Shown one piece after another: positions 31,174 through 39,913 of a stretch of DNA of 64,000 bases (its first letter is position 1; each line of letters opens with the position of its first letter). Origin of the DNA: Streptomyces sp. NA02950 (lineage in GTDB: Bacteria > Actinomycetota > Actinomycetes > Streptomycetales > Streptomycetaceae). Where the stretch lies: positions 5,391,001-5,455,000 of the forward strand of contig NZ_CP054916.1 in assembly GCF_013364155.1 (NCBI RefSeq), read 5' to 3'. The position numbers and the translations under genes were made by a program. The notes beneath the pieces were generated by a model. It made no database searches, had not been told where the DNA came from, and saw only the letters and a list, made by a program, of their open reading frames with translations.

Positions 31174-32486
31174 GACCGCGTCACCTCCACGTTCCCCAGG
31201 CCGATCTCCAGCGTCAGCTTCAGCGTGCCGTGGGGCGTGCCGCCTCCTGCCGGTTCCAGCGTCACCTTCCGGCCCCGGTTCGGCTCGATGTCGATGTCCT
31301 TCTTGCCGTCGCCCGGCAGCCGGATGTCCCCGAGGCCGACGTGCGTGCTGAGCTCCACACGGGCGTCCCGCGGCACCGTGACCGCCAGCTTGCCCGCGCC
31401 CACCTCCGCCCTCGTGGTCACCGTCGTGCCCTTCTCCAGCGGCAGCCGGTGCAGCTTCAGCTCACCGACGCCGCCGCCCATCTCATAGCTGTCCCGCACG
31501 GCGGCGGCCGAGGTGGGCGCCCAGGTCCTGTGCGACCAGTGCGGGGTGACGGACTTGGGGATCGCCGCCGCCCCCGCCAGCAGGCCGCAGGTGATCACCG
31601 CGAGCATCACGGTGCCGGGCCCGGTCCTGCCGTACCGCGAGCTGATCACCATCGCGAGCCCGAAGACTCCCAGCGCACAGGCGAATCCGACCTCCAGGCT
31701 GGTGCCGAGCGGATGGTCCGACCACATCAGCCGCGCGCCCAGCACCCCGGCGAGGACCGCGACCACGAAGGTCCAGCCGCCGATCGAGACCCGCTCGCGC
31801 ACCCGGCGCGCCCGGTCGGCCATCGCCTCCCCGCGCCGGTCGTACGCACGGGCGTCGTCCGGACCGTCGTCCGGCCCCCACAGATAGCCCGAGGCCGCGC
31901 CCACCGGTCCGGTGGTGCCGTCCTTGATGATCGGGTCCCGCCACCAGGAGGGCGCCGGGCCGCCCCGGGTGGGCGGCGCCTGGGTCTCGGGGGGCGCGTC
32001 CGCGACGGCCTGCGCCGTGGCCGGGTCGACCGCGCCCACACTCTCCGCCTGGCGCCGGTGGTGCGACCAGTAGGCCGCGCCCGACGCGGCGATGGACAGC
32101 ATGACCGCGAAATACATCACGCTGCCCTCGTTGAGCATCGACAGGAACAGCCCGCAGCCCACCAGGGCGACCAGCACCGCCGTCAGCCCCGGCCCCTCGA
32201 CCCGGCCCGAGAGCAGTTTGCGCCCCTCGTTCTCCTCCTCGCCGTGGAGTGGGACCAGCAGCCAGCAGAACCCGTACACGATCAGACCGAGCCCGCCCGC
32301 GACGCCGAGCACCGACAGCACCACGCGGAAGATCACCGGGTCCAGATCGCAGTACCGGCCGAGCCCGCCGCATACCCCCGAGATCACTTTGTGGTCACGA
32401 CTGCGCCTCAGCGGCGGCCGCGTGTGCGGATCGCGGGAACCGGACATGCCATCGGCCTCGTCCGCCACGGTGGGTGCATCGGTCAT
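31170..32486 (-). CDS. PspC-domain membrane protein with LiaF-like C-terminus
   Basis: 438 residues from ATG 32486. The PspC domain is at residues 30-90 (KVISGVCGGLGRYCDLDPVIFR with its helix VYGFCWLLVP); several more membrane helices follow to about residue 320. The C-terminal beta-rich part (MGGGVGELKLHRLP, VGAGKLAVTVPRDARVEL, IGLGNVEVTRS) resembles LiaF/DUF2154-type domains that sense cell-envelope stress. Divergent from a Ser/Thr kinase and 1.9 kb from a PspC-type histidine kinase, it belongs to an envelope-stress neighbourhood. The frame runs on upstream through the kinase gene on the other strand, which is a shadow. Confidence 0.87.
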   Translation of the reverse strand: MTDAPTVADEADGMSGSRDPHTRPPLRRSRDHKVISGVCGGLGRYCDLDPVIFRVVLSVLGVAGGLGLIVYGFCWLLVPLHGEEENEGRKLLSGRVEGPGLTAVLVALVGCGLFLSMLNEGSVMYFAVMLSIAASGAAYWSHHRRQAESVGAVDPATAQAVADAPPETQAPPTRGGPAPSWWRDPIIKDGTTGPVGAASGYLWGPDDGPDDARAYDRRGEAMADRARRVRERVSIGGWTFVVAVLAGVLGARLMWSDHPLGTSLEVGFACALGVFGLAMVISSRYGRTGPGTVMLAVITCGLLAGAAAIPKSVTPHWSHRTWAPTSAAAVRDSYEMGGGVGELKLHRLPLEKGTTVTTRAEVGAGKLAVTVPRDARVELSTHVGLGDIRLPGDGKKDIDIEPNRGRKVTLEPAGGGTPHGTLKLTLEIGLGNVEVTRS

Positions 32487-32642
32487 ACGGCCATGGTGAC
32501 AAGACAGCACCCCCGACGACATCCGGCACAACCCTGGGGCTTCCCTGACATCGTCCCGGAGGTCGCGGCGGCTATCGTGGCCCATCGAACCTATGCGGGA
32601 CGCGGTAGCGGCTGCCGGGCCGGGTAAGCGGGAGGGGAACGC

Positions 32643-34325
32643 GTGTCGGAGGAAGGGCGGCTCATAGCCGGTCGCTACCGGCTGGTCGAGAAGGTCGGCC
32701 GCGGCGGCATGGGCACGGTGTGGCGGTCCGAGGACGAACTGCTGGGCCGCCAGGTCGCGGTCAAGCAGCTGCACGTCTCGATGCACCTGAGCGACGACGA
32801 ACTGACGACGCTGCACGAGCGCACCCGGCGCGAGGCGCGCAGCGCGGCCCGCATCACCCACCCCAACGTGGTGGTGGTCCATGACGTCGTGGACCACGAG
32901 GGATTGCCGTGCATCGTGATGGAGTACGTGCCCTCCACCACCCTCGCCGATCTGCTCAAGGACGGCGGGACCATCTCCCCGGTCGACGCCGCCCGGATCG
33001 GCCGCGGCATGATCGCCGCGCTGCGTGCCGCGCACGCCGCGGGCGTCCTGCACCGCGACGTCAAACCCGGCAACGTACTCCTCGGCCCCGAAGGCCGGGT
33101 CGTGCTCACCGACTTCGGCATCGCCATGGCCACCGGCACCTCCACCCTCACCAAGACCGGTGAGGTCGTGGGGTCCATCGACTACATCGCCCCCGAGCGG
33201 GTGCGCGGCCGCACCCCCGGTCCGGCGTCGGACCTGTGGGCGCTGGGGGCGACGCTCTATCAGGCGGTCGAGGGGCGGGCCCCGTTCCGCAAGGCCACCG
33301 CCATCGAGACCGGTTACGCCATCGCCGTCGACCCGCTGGACCCCCCGACCCAGGCCGGGCCCCTGACCGCGCTGATCGAGGCGCTGCTCGCGAAGGACCC
33401 CGAGCAGCGGCCGTCGGCCGAGGACACCGAGCGGGCGCTGCGGGTCCCGGCCTCGGAGGCGGACACGACGGCGCTGCCGCTGCCGAGGTTCGGCCCGGTG
33501 CCGGGTGAGACGCCGTCGGGGTCCACCACCCATGCGCCGGCCGCGCCCACGACGCCCCCGGCGCCCGCCACCCCTCCGACATCCGCCGTCGCCGGATACC
33601 CACCCGCCGCGGGAGCGCCGTACGGGACCCCGGAGCCCGTTTCCGGCGACTCCGGGTCCACACCCGCGCCGAAGAAGAGCCGCAAGTCGCCGTGGATCGC
33701 GGCGGGAGCCGCCCTGGCCGTCGTGGCGACCGCGGCCGGTGTCTACGTCTTCGGTCTGGACCACAGCGTGTCGAACGCCGACGGCCCCGACCAGGCCACC
33801 ACCGCCCCCGCGCGGCCCGGCCAGTCCAGCAAGCCCACCCCCGCCTACACCCCGCCCGCCACCCCCGAGGGCTACCACGTGGTGACGGAGGACAAGCTGG
33901 GTGTCTCCTTCCCGGTGCCCGACGGCTGGACCCGCCAGGGCGAGACCGACCCGGAGGGCACCGTCGACCGCACCCAGGAGGTTCGCTATCTGGACCCCCA
34001 GCGGCTGGTCAGGCTGACGATCGACGTTCTGGACTTCGCCCCCAAGGACCAGGTCGAGCACTTCAAGGAGCTCGAGCCCAAATTCCAGGAGACGTACCCG
34101 GTGTACGACCGGATGCGGCTCCAGTCGACGAAGTTCCGCGGTCAGAAGGCGGCGGTGTGGGAGTTCAGGTTCCAGGGCCAGGCACGTTCCTTCCGCGCGA
34201 TCGACCTCGGCTTCGGCGAAGAGGGCGGCAAGCAGTACGCGATCTATCTGAGCGCACCGGAAGCGGAGTGGGCGAAGTACCGCCCGATCTTCGACGCGGT
34301 CCGCGAGGGCTTCGTCGCCAAGTGA
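32643..34325 (+). CDS. Membrane Ser/Thr protein kinase, third copy
   Basis: 560 residues from GTG 32643. Kinase domain residues 8-275 (VGRGGMGTVW, AVKQL, LHRDVKPGNV, TDFGIAMA, APERVRG). A Pro/Thr-rich linker, then one membrane helix near residues 350-372. The external domain (EGYHVVTEDKLGVSFPVPDGW) is of the same type as in the two kinases at 11080 and 12886. It lies between two PspC-domain genes, so it probably helps transduce envelope signals. Divergent from the PspC/LiaF-like gene across 156 bp. Confidence 0.93.
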   Translation: MSEEGRLIAGRYRLVEKVGRGGMGTVWRSEDELLGRQVAVKQLHVSMHLSDDELTTLHERTRREARSAARITHPNVVVVHDVVDHEGLPCIVMEYVPSTTLADLLKDGGTISPVDAARIGRGMIAALRAAHAAGVLHRDVKPGNVLLGPEGRVVLTDFGIAMATGTSTLTKTGEVVGSIDYIAPERVRGRTPGPASDLWALGATLYQAVEGRAPFRKATAIETGYAIAVDPLDPPTQAGPLTALIEALLAKDPEQRPSAEDTERALRVPASEADTTALPLPRFGPVPGETPSGSTTHAPAAPTTPPAPATPPTSAVAGYPPAAGAPYGTPEPVSGDSGSTPAPKKSRKSPWIAAGAALAVVATAAGVYVFGLDHSVSNADGPDQATTAPARPGQSSKPTPAYTPPATPEGYHVVTEDKLGVSFPVPDGWTRQGETDPEGTVDRTQEVRYLDPQRLVRLTIDVLDFAPKDQVEHFKELEPKFQETYPVYDRMRLQSTKFRGQKAAVWEFRFQGQARSFRAIDLGFGEEGGKQYAIYLSAPEAEWAKYRPIFDAVREGFVAK

Positions 34326-34405
34326 CGCGGACCGCGTGCCGCCTCGGGGAATGATCAGGGGCGACCCTGATACCGCTCCCGCCCCGGCCGTGTGACGATC
34401 GGGGC

Positions 34406-35683
34406 ATGACCGCCCCCGCGCCCCCGACCACCCCTGCCGAGCCGCCGCCGCGCAAGCTGTACCGCAGCGCGGAGGGGCGTCTGCTCGGCGGTGTCGCGCG
34501 CGGGCTCGCCGGGCACATGGGGCTGCCGGTCTCCTGGGTGCGGATCGTCTTCGTCGCGCTGTTCATGGCCGAGGGCTTCGGCGCCCTCGTCTACGCCCTC
34601 TTCTGGTTCATCGTCCCGCTCGGCGTCGGCGGCGTGGAGACGACCACCACCCGCCCGCTGATCACCCACGGCCCCGACGGCCGCCGCCGGGTCCTGGCGC
34701 GCAGGCCCGACAAGGGCCAGGTCCTCGCGCTGCTCGCCCTCCTCGTCGGGATGGGGATCTTCGTCCAGGGCTTCCACCTGGGCCGGGCCAACACCTACAT
34801 CTGGCCGCTGCTGCTGATCGGCGCCGGTGTCGCCCTCTTCTGGCGGCAGGCGGACAACGCCCGCCGGGCCCAGTGGGCCGAGCTGAGCCGCAGCAAGCGG
34901 GTCCTGCCGCTGGCCCGGGGCGCGGCGGGGGTCCTGCTGGTCGGCGCCGGGGTGACCGGCATCGTGGTGCTCCAGGGGTCGGCGAAGCACATAGGGGCGG
35001 TGCTCCAGGCCGCCCTGGCCGTGATCGTCGGCATCGCGCTGCTCGCGGGCCCGTATGTGGTCCGGATGACGCAGGACCTCTCCGAGGAGCGGCTGATGCG
35101 CATCCGCGCCCAGGAGCGGGCCGAAGTGGCCGCCCATGTGCACGACTCGGTGCTGCACACCCTCACCCTGATCCAGCGCAACGCGGAGGACTCCCGCGAG
35201 GTGGCCCGGCTGGCCCGCGCCCAGGAGCGCGAGTTGCGCGCCTGGCTCTACAAGCCCGAGGGCACCGGCAAGGACGAGGACGAGGAGCCGGACACCCTGG
35301 CCGAGGCGGTGAAGAAGACGGCGGCCGAGGTCGAGGACTACCACGGCGTCCCGATCGAGGTCGTGGTCGTCGGCGACTGCGCGCTGGACGAGCGGCTGGC
35401 CGCGCAGATCCAGGCCGCCCGCGAGGCGATGGTCAACGCCGCCAAGTACGGTGGCGAGGGCGGGGCCGTCCAGGTCTACGCCGAGGTCGAGGGGGCCACG
35501 GTGTTCATCTCCGTGCGCGACCGCGGCCCCGGCTTCGACGTGGACGCGGTGCCGGAGGACCGGATGGGCGTCCGTGAGTCGATCATCGGCCGGATGCAGC
35601 GGAACGGCGGCACGGCCAGGTTGAGGTCCGCGCCCGACGGGGGCACGGAAGTGGAGCTGGAGATGGAGAGGGCGACGACATGA
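34406..35683 (+). CDS. PspC-domain sensor histidine kinase
   Basis: 425 residues from ATG 34406. An N-terminal PspC domain (KLYRSAEGRLLGGVARGLAGH) is followed by membrane helices to about residue 220, a HisKA_3-like phosphoacceptor (HVHDSVLHTLTLIQRN) and a HATPase_c domain (AAREAMVNAAKYGG N-box, DRGPGFDVD). PspC-kinase fusions are characteristic of actinobacteria. The stop overlaps the start of its response regulator by 4 bp (ATGA). The signal is probably membrane or envelope damage. Confidence 0.92.
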   Translation: MTAPAPPTTPAEPPPRKLYRSAEGRLLGGVARGLAGHMGLPVSWVRIVFVALFMAEGFGALVYALFWFIVPLGVGGVETTTTRPLITHGPDGRRRVLARRPDKGQVLALLALLVGMGIFVQGFHLGRANTYIWPLLLIGAGVALFWRQADNARRAQWAELSRSKRVLPLARGAAGVLLVGAGVTGIVVLQGSAKHIGAVLQAALAVIVGIALLAGPYVVRMTQDLSEERLMRIRAQERAEVAAHVHDSVLHTLTLIQRNAEDSREVARLARAQERELRAWLYKPEGTGKDEDEEPDTLAEAVKKTAAEVEDYHGVPIEVVVVGDCALDERLAAQIQAAREAMVNAAKYGGEGGAVQVYAEVEGATVFISVRDRGPGFDVDAVPEDRMGVRESIIGRMQRNGGTARLRSAPDGGTEVELEMERATT

Positions 35684-36426
35684 CCGAGGCGACGGGCGGC
35701 ACCCACCACAGCGGCGCGACCGGCGCGTCGGGCGCGAGCGCGGGCGCCGACGACAGCGCGTCGGCCCGCCGCGTCCGTGTGGTGCTCGTCGACGACCACC
35801 GGATGTTCCGCACCGGCGTCCAGGCCGAGATCGGCGAGACCGAACGCACCGGCGTCGAGGTGGTCGGCGAGGCCGCCGACGTCGACCAGGCCGTCACCGT
35901 GATCGGCGCGACCCGCCCCGAGGTGGTCCTGCTCGACGTTCACCTCCCCGGCGGCGGAGGCGTGGAGGTGCTGCGCCGCAGCGCCGCCCTGATGGCCGCC
36001 GCGGACCGCCCGGTGCGCTTCCTCGCCCTGTCCGTCTCGGACGCCGCCGAGGACGTCATCGGCGTCATCCGCGGCGGCGCGCGCGGCTATGTCACCAAGA
36101 CCATCACCGGCACCGACCTGGTCGACGCGGTCTTCCGGGTCTCCGACGGCGACGCGGTCTTCTCCCCCCGCCTCGCCGGTTTCGTCCTCGACGCCTTCGC
36201 CTCCACCGACGCCCCGCCCATCGACGAGGACCTCGACCGCCTCACCCAGCGCGAGCGCGAGGTCCTCCGCCTGATCGCCCGCGGCTACGCCTACAAGGAG
36301 ATCGCCAAGCAGCTGTTCATCTCGGTGAAGACGGTCGAGAGCCATGTCTCCGCGGTCCTCCGCAAGCTCCAGCTCTCCAACCGCCATGAGCTGACCCGCT
36401 GGGCGACGGCCCGCCGGCTGGTCTGA
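35680..36426 (+). CDS. LuxR/NarL-family response regulator (partner of PspC kinase)
   Basis: 248 residues. After a ~28-residue Ala/Gly/Ser-rich leader comes a receiver domain (VVLVDDHRMFRTGVQ; phosphoacceptor Asp in VVLLDVHLPGGGG; Lys in YVTKTITG) and a C-terminal LuxR DNA-binding domain (LTQREREVLRLIARG, KTVESHVSAVLRKL). It overlaps the kinase gene by 4 bp. Likely targets include its own operon and envelope genes nearby, but no binding site was identified. Confidence 0.93.
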   Translation: MTEATGGTHHSGATGASGASAGADDSASARRVRVVLVDDHRMFRTGVQAEIGETERTGVEVVGEAADVDQAVTVIGATRPEVVLLDVHLPGGGGVEVLRRSAALMAAADRPVRFLALSVSDAAEDVIGVIRGGARGYVTKTITGTDLVDAVFRVSDGDAVFSPRLAGFVLDAFASTDAPPIDEDLDRLTQREREVLRLIARGYAYKEIAKQLFISVKTVESHVSAVLRKLQLSNRHELTRWATARRLV

Positions 36427-36445
36427 GGGGCGGGCCGCGGGCCCG

Positions 36446-37087
36446 TCAGCCGTTCTTCCCGCCGTTCTTCCCGCCGTTCTTCTCCAGGGACTTCTTCGCC
36501 AGGCGGAAGGCGGGCAGCATCGCCTTGTGCTCCTCGGCGTCGAGGCCGCCGAGTTCGATGACCACGCCGCCGCGCCCGGTCATCACCGCCAGGGCGCGGA
36601 CCGGCCGGACCTCTCCGGCGGACAGGTCGGCGACGTCGTAGCTCGCCTCGGTGGCGGGCAGATCACCGGCCTTGACCTCGCGGAGCCTGACGTGGCTCGC
36701 GAAGTTCTCGTCGGCCACGAACGCGCGCATCAGGGCCCGGGATCCGCCGCCGGGGGCGGCGGCGCCCTTGGTGCCGGTCAGGACGCGGATGAAGCCGATG
36801 TGTCCCGCGGGCTTGGCGTCGAGCTCGCAGACGATGGTCACCGGGCCCTGCCGGGCCAGCGGTCCGATCTGCTCCTGGACGGCGGAGTCCACCGCCTTGG
36901 CCTTCCAGGACTTCTCCACGCTGAACCGCACCGGCAGTTCGCACGCGGTGCCCTTGCCGCCCAGCTTGGGAGGCTCCGGGGCCCTGGCCTCGGCGTCCCC
37001 CTCCGTCGTGAACAGGCAGCCGGTCAGCGCCCCCATCAAGGCCATCGCGCCGACCGTCCCCGCCGCCACCCGCCGCACATTCCGCAT
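36446..37087 (-). CDS. Lipoprotein of unknown function
   Basis: 213 residues from ATG 37087. A lipoprotein signal peptide ends in the lipobox LTGC (Cys at about residue 24), predicting export and lipid anchoring. The mature part has one further Cys pair (TACELP, IVCEL) and no recognised domain; it ends in a repeated Lys-Asn-Gly-Gly tail encoded by a 12-bp tandem repeat (36448-36484). It converges with the NarL regulator, 20 bp apart. Confidence 0.82.
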   Translation of the reverse strand: MRNVRRVAAGTVGAMALMGALTGCLFTTEGDAEARAPEPPKLGGKGTACELPVRFSVEKSWKAKAVDSAVQEQIGPLARQGPVTIVCELDAKPAGHIGFIRVLTGTKGAAAPGGGSRALMRAFVADENFASHVRLREVKAGDLPATEASYDVADLSAGEVRPVRALAVMTGRGGVVIELGGLDAEEHKAMLPAFRLAKKSLEKNGGKNGGKNG

Positions 37088-37167
37088 TTCGGTATATCCC
37101 CACCTGAGTGCACGATCGTTCGAAAATTCGCCGCAGCGTATCCGATGTCATGCACCGCGTGCTCGCC

Positions 37168-38664
37168 TTATGCGCCGAGGTGCTCGGCGATGGCGGCCGG
37201 CAGGCCCGTACGGCAGGTCTCGGCGTCGTCGGCGGCCCAGCAGACGTAGCCGTCCGGGCGGATGAGCAGCGCGCCCGCGTCCGGCCCCATGCCGTTGTGC
37301 CGCGCCCGGACCAGATCGACCCGCTCCGGCAGCCGGGCCTCCGCCGGGACCACCCCGGCGAGGTCCAGCAGCACCGCGTGCCCCGCCTCGAACAGGTCCG
37401 ACAGCCGCGTCTGCTTGCCCGCGACCGAGAGTTCGGCGTCCGGCAGCCGCGCGCCGGTGAGCTGATGCGTGCCCGGAAGGTCGTAGCACAGGTCCAGCCC
37501 CGACATCAGCCCCGCCATCTGGCGGTTGGTGTCCGGCAGTCGCAGCAGATCGGTCATGATGTCGCGCAGTGCGGCCACGTCCGGGGTGGGGAAAGGGCTG
37601 GCCAGCACCCGCTGTGCCGAGGTGTGGTGCAGTACCCGGGCCGCCACCGGGTGGCGCTCGGCGTGGTAGCTGTCCAGCAGCCCGTCCGGGGCGTCGCCGC
37701 GCAGGGTCGCGGCCAGTTTCCAGCCCAGGTTGAACGCGTCCTGGATGCCGAGGTTCAGCCCCTGCCCGCCCAGCGGCGGATGGATGTGCGCCGCGTCCCC
37801 CGCGAACAGCACCCGCCCCACGCGGTAGTTCTCGATCTGCCGGGTCGCGTCCGTGAACCGCGAGGAGTTGTCCACCCCGCCGAGCACCGTCTCCTCCCCG
37901 TACACCGCCCGCAGCGCCGCGCCGATCTCCTCCGCGGTCACCGGGGTGTCCCGGTCGGTCTCCGGCGCCTTCAGATTCCCGAAGGTGAAGCGGTACTTGC
38001 CCGCGCCCAGCGGGACCAGCATCGACCAGTAGTCCTCGGTCTGCCGGGTCAGCGTGCTGATGTGCCCCGCCGTGCGCGGCACCAGCGACGAGACCGACGA
38101 CAGCCGGACGTCGGCCAGTACGGCCGTGTACGTCCCCGGGCGGCCCGGGAAGCCCATCTCCAGCAGCTTGCGCACCGTACTGCGCCCGCCGTCGCACGCC
38201 ACCGCGTACCGCGCCCGGGCGCGGCCGCCGTCCGACGTCGTCAGCGTCACCCCGTCGGCGTCCTGCTCGACCGCCGTGACCGCGACCCCGCGCCGCACCT
38301 CCGCGCCCAGCGCGGTCGCCCGCTCCTCCAGCACTTCTTCCATCTCCCACTGCGGCAGCCCGATCGGGTACGGGTGGGCGGTGTCCCAGGGGGTGCAGTC
38401 CAGCGTCACCGGCAGCATCGCGAAGTGTCCGGTCGCCGTGTCGTCCCGGGGCGTGGCCCGCTTCAGCATCGGCTCCAGCAGCCCGCGCAGCTCCAGCATC
38501 TCGGCGGTACGCGGCTGGATGGTCCCGCCCTTCACCTGCTTCAGCCGCTCCTCCAGCCGCTCCAGCACCACGGCCCGGACCCCGGCCAGCGCCAGTTCGT
38601 ACGCCAGCGTCAGCCCCGTCGGCCCCGCGCCCACGATCACGACATCCGTCTCGATCTCCGTCAT
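37168..38664 (-). CDS. FAD-dependent aromatic monooxygenase (group A hydroxylase)
   Basis: 498 residues. ATG 38664 is preferred over ATG 38682 because ACGGAGG precedes it by 5 nt. Rossmann FAD site DVVIVGAGPTGLTLAYELA at the N-terminus, the DG-type motif CDGGRSTVRK in the middle, and GDAAHIHPPLGGQGLNLGIQ for FAD ribityl binding. A C-terminal thioredoxin-like domain follows, as in rifampicin monooxygenases and polyketide hydroxylases. It hydroxylates an aromatic or polyphenolic substrate using NAD(P)H and O2; the divergent TetR gene suggests induction by that substrate, perhaps an antibiotic. The substrate is not predictable. Confidence 0.88.
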   Translation of the reverse strand: MTEIETDVVIVGAGPTGLTLAYELALAGVRAVVLERLEERLKQVKGGTIQPRTAEMLELRGLLEPMLKRATPRDDTATGHFAMLPVTLDCTPWDTAHPYPIGLPQWEMEEVLEERATALGAEVRRGVAVTAVEQDADGVTLTTSDGGRARARYAVACDGGRSTVRKLLEMGFPGRPGTYTAVLADVRLSSVSSLVPRTAGHISTLTRQTEDYWSMLVPLGAGKYRFTFGNLKAPETDRDTPVTAEEIGAALRAVYGEETVLGGVDNSSRFTDATRQIENYRVGRVLFAGDAAHIHPPLGGQGLNLGIQDAFNLGWKLAATLRGDAPDGLLDSYHAERHPVAARVLHHTSAQRVLASPFPTPDVAALRDIMTDLLRLPDTNRQMAGLMSGLDLCYDLPGTHQLTGARLPDAELSVAGKQTRLSDLFEAGHAVLLDLAGVVPAEARLPERVDLVRARHNGMGPDAGALLIRPDGYVCWAADDAETCRTGLPAAIAEHLGA

Positions 38665-38715
38665 CACAGCCTCCGTCATCACAGCGCCCCGTTCGCTTCA
38701 CTCGGTAGGAATGTA

Positions 38716-38743
38716 TACCAGGTGCAGAAATCTACCAAGTGCA
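38716..38743. promoter_or_regulatory. Putative TetR operator between monooxygenase and regulator
   Basis: Direct repeats TACCAGGTGCA (38716-38726) and TACCAAGTGCA (38733-38743) start 17 bp apart. A GGTA half-site (38704-38707) opposite TACC gives partial dyad symmetry. The 100-bp divergent gap is AT-richer than the flanks. Confidence 0.5.
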
Positions 38744-38766
38744 ATGCGGCTGATATCGTGGACGCC

Positions 38767-39414
38767 GTGACCGACCAGCCCGGACTGCGCGAGCGCAAGA
38801 AGCAGCGGACCCGTACGGCGATCTCCGAAGCGGCGATCGCCCTCTTCCTGGAGCACGGCTTCGCCGAAGTCTCCGTGGCCCAGATCGCCGAGACCGCCGA
38901 GGTCTCCAAACGCACGCTCTTCGCGTACTTCCCGGCCAAGGAAGACCTCGTGGTGCACCGCATGGCCGACCACGAGACCGAGCCCGCCCGGGTGGTGCGT
39001 GAACGTCCGCCGCACACCACCCCGCCGGCCGCCCTTCGCGCGTACTTCCTCGACGGGCTGCGCCGCCGCGACCCCATCACCGGCCTCTGTGACCATCCCG
39101 CGGTCCGCGCGCTCACCGGGCTGATCTTCGAGACCCCGACCCTGGGCGACCGCATGCAGCGCTTCAAGGTGGGCAGTGAACGAGCCCTCGCGGAGGCCCT
39201 GCGCGACACCACGGACGTGCCGGACCTCGTGGCCCGCGTGGCCGCCGCCCAGCTCATGGCCGTCCAGTGGACGCTGTCCCTGGACAACTTCGCGTACGTG
39301 GACTCCGGCCAGAGCGCCGACGCGCGTTACCCGGACGCGGTCCGTGACGCCGAGCGTGCCTTCGCGATGCTGGAGAACGGTCTCGCGACCGCGTTCACGC
39401 CCCCGCCAGCTTGA
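38767..39414 (+). CDS. TetR-family transcriptional regulator
   Basis: 215 residues from GTG 38767 (GTG 38758 is possible). Helix-turn-helix: AISEAAIALFLEHGFAEVSVAQIAETAEVSKRTLFAYFPAKED, residues about 18-60 in pieces. The C-terminal ligand domain is all-helical and resembles MftR/AcrR-type regulators. Divergent from the FAD monooxygenase, it is most likely its repressor. Its last 20 bp overlap the 3' end of the convergent ATPase gene. Confidence 0.9.
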   Translation: MTDQPGLRERKKQRTRTAISEAAIALFLEHGFAEVSVAQIAETAEVSKRTLFAYFPAKEDLVVHRMADHETEPARVVRERPPHTTPPAALRAYFLDGLRRRDPITGLCDHPAVRALTGLIFETPTLGDRMQRFKVGSERALAEALRDTTDVPDLVARVAAAQLMAVQWTLSLDNFAYVDSGQSADARYPDAVRDAERAFAMLENGLATAFTPPPA

Positions 39415-39817
39415 GTTCGAACCACACCGTCTTCCCGACGCCGCAGGGGCGCCGCTCGGCGTCCCATCCGTCCGCCAGCGCGGCGATGAGCGCCAGTCCG
39501 CGCCCCGACTCGTCCTCGGGCGCCGCCTGACGGGGCCGGGGCATCACATCGCTCGCGTCCGACACCTCCACCCGCAGCTTCTCGTCACGCACTACGCAGC
39601 GTGCGCGGACCTCCCGGCCTGGGGATACGCGGGCGTGTTTGCACGCGTTCGTCATCAGCTCGCTCAGCAGTAGTACGGCCAGCGCTGCTTGCTCTTCCGG
39701 GACCTTCCAGGAACGCGCCTGTTCACGGAGGAGCGCTCGGGCGCGGCCGACGCTGCGGGGGTGGCGGGGCAGGCGCCATTCGATGTCCCTCGGAGGTGGG
39801 GGAGTTGGGGCATTCAT
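39395..39817 (-). CDS. HATPase anti-sigma-factor-like kinase (AbaA/RsbW type)
   Basis: 140 residues from ATG 39817. A lone GHKL ATPase domain (HATPase_c_2): LLSELMTNACKHARV N-box, then DESGRGLALIAALADGWD G-box. Such short ATPases in Streptomyces stand next to XRE-DUF5753 and DUF397 genes, the WhiJ/AbaA type of developmental locus; that is the case here, divergent from both. They may be anti-sigma kinases acting on STAS proteins, but the target is unknown. Confidence 0.86.
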   Translation of the reverse strand: MNAPTPPPPRDIEWRLPRHPRSVGRARALLREQARSWKVPEEQAALAVLLLSELMTNACKHARVSPGREVRARCVVRDEKLRVEVSDASDVMPRPRQAAPEDESGRGLALIAALADGWDAERRPCGVGKTVWFELKLAGA

Positions 39818-39913
39818 GGCCGGAATGCTGCTGGTCAGGCGTAGGGTCGCGCAGTAACGACGCAGGTACGGAGCGTGTGCGTACGTGAGGTGACTCAGGG
39901 AGGGAGAGACCTG

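Noticed and set aside
32487..34061. Upstream extension of the PspC/LiaF-like frame
   Set aside because: It is antisense to a Ser/Thr kinase and has Gly/Arg-rich shadow composition.
37108..38757. Open frame upstream of the TetR gene on the plus strand
   Set aside because: It is antisense to the FAD monooxygenase; TetR similarity begins only at GTG 38767.
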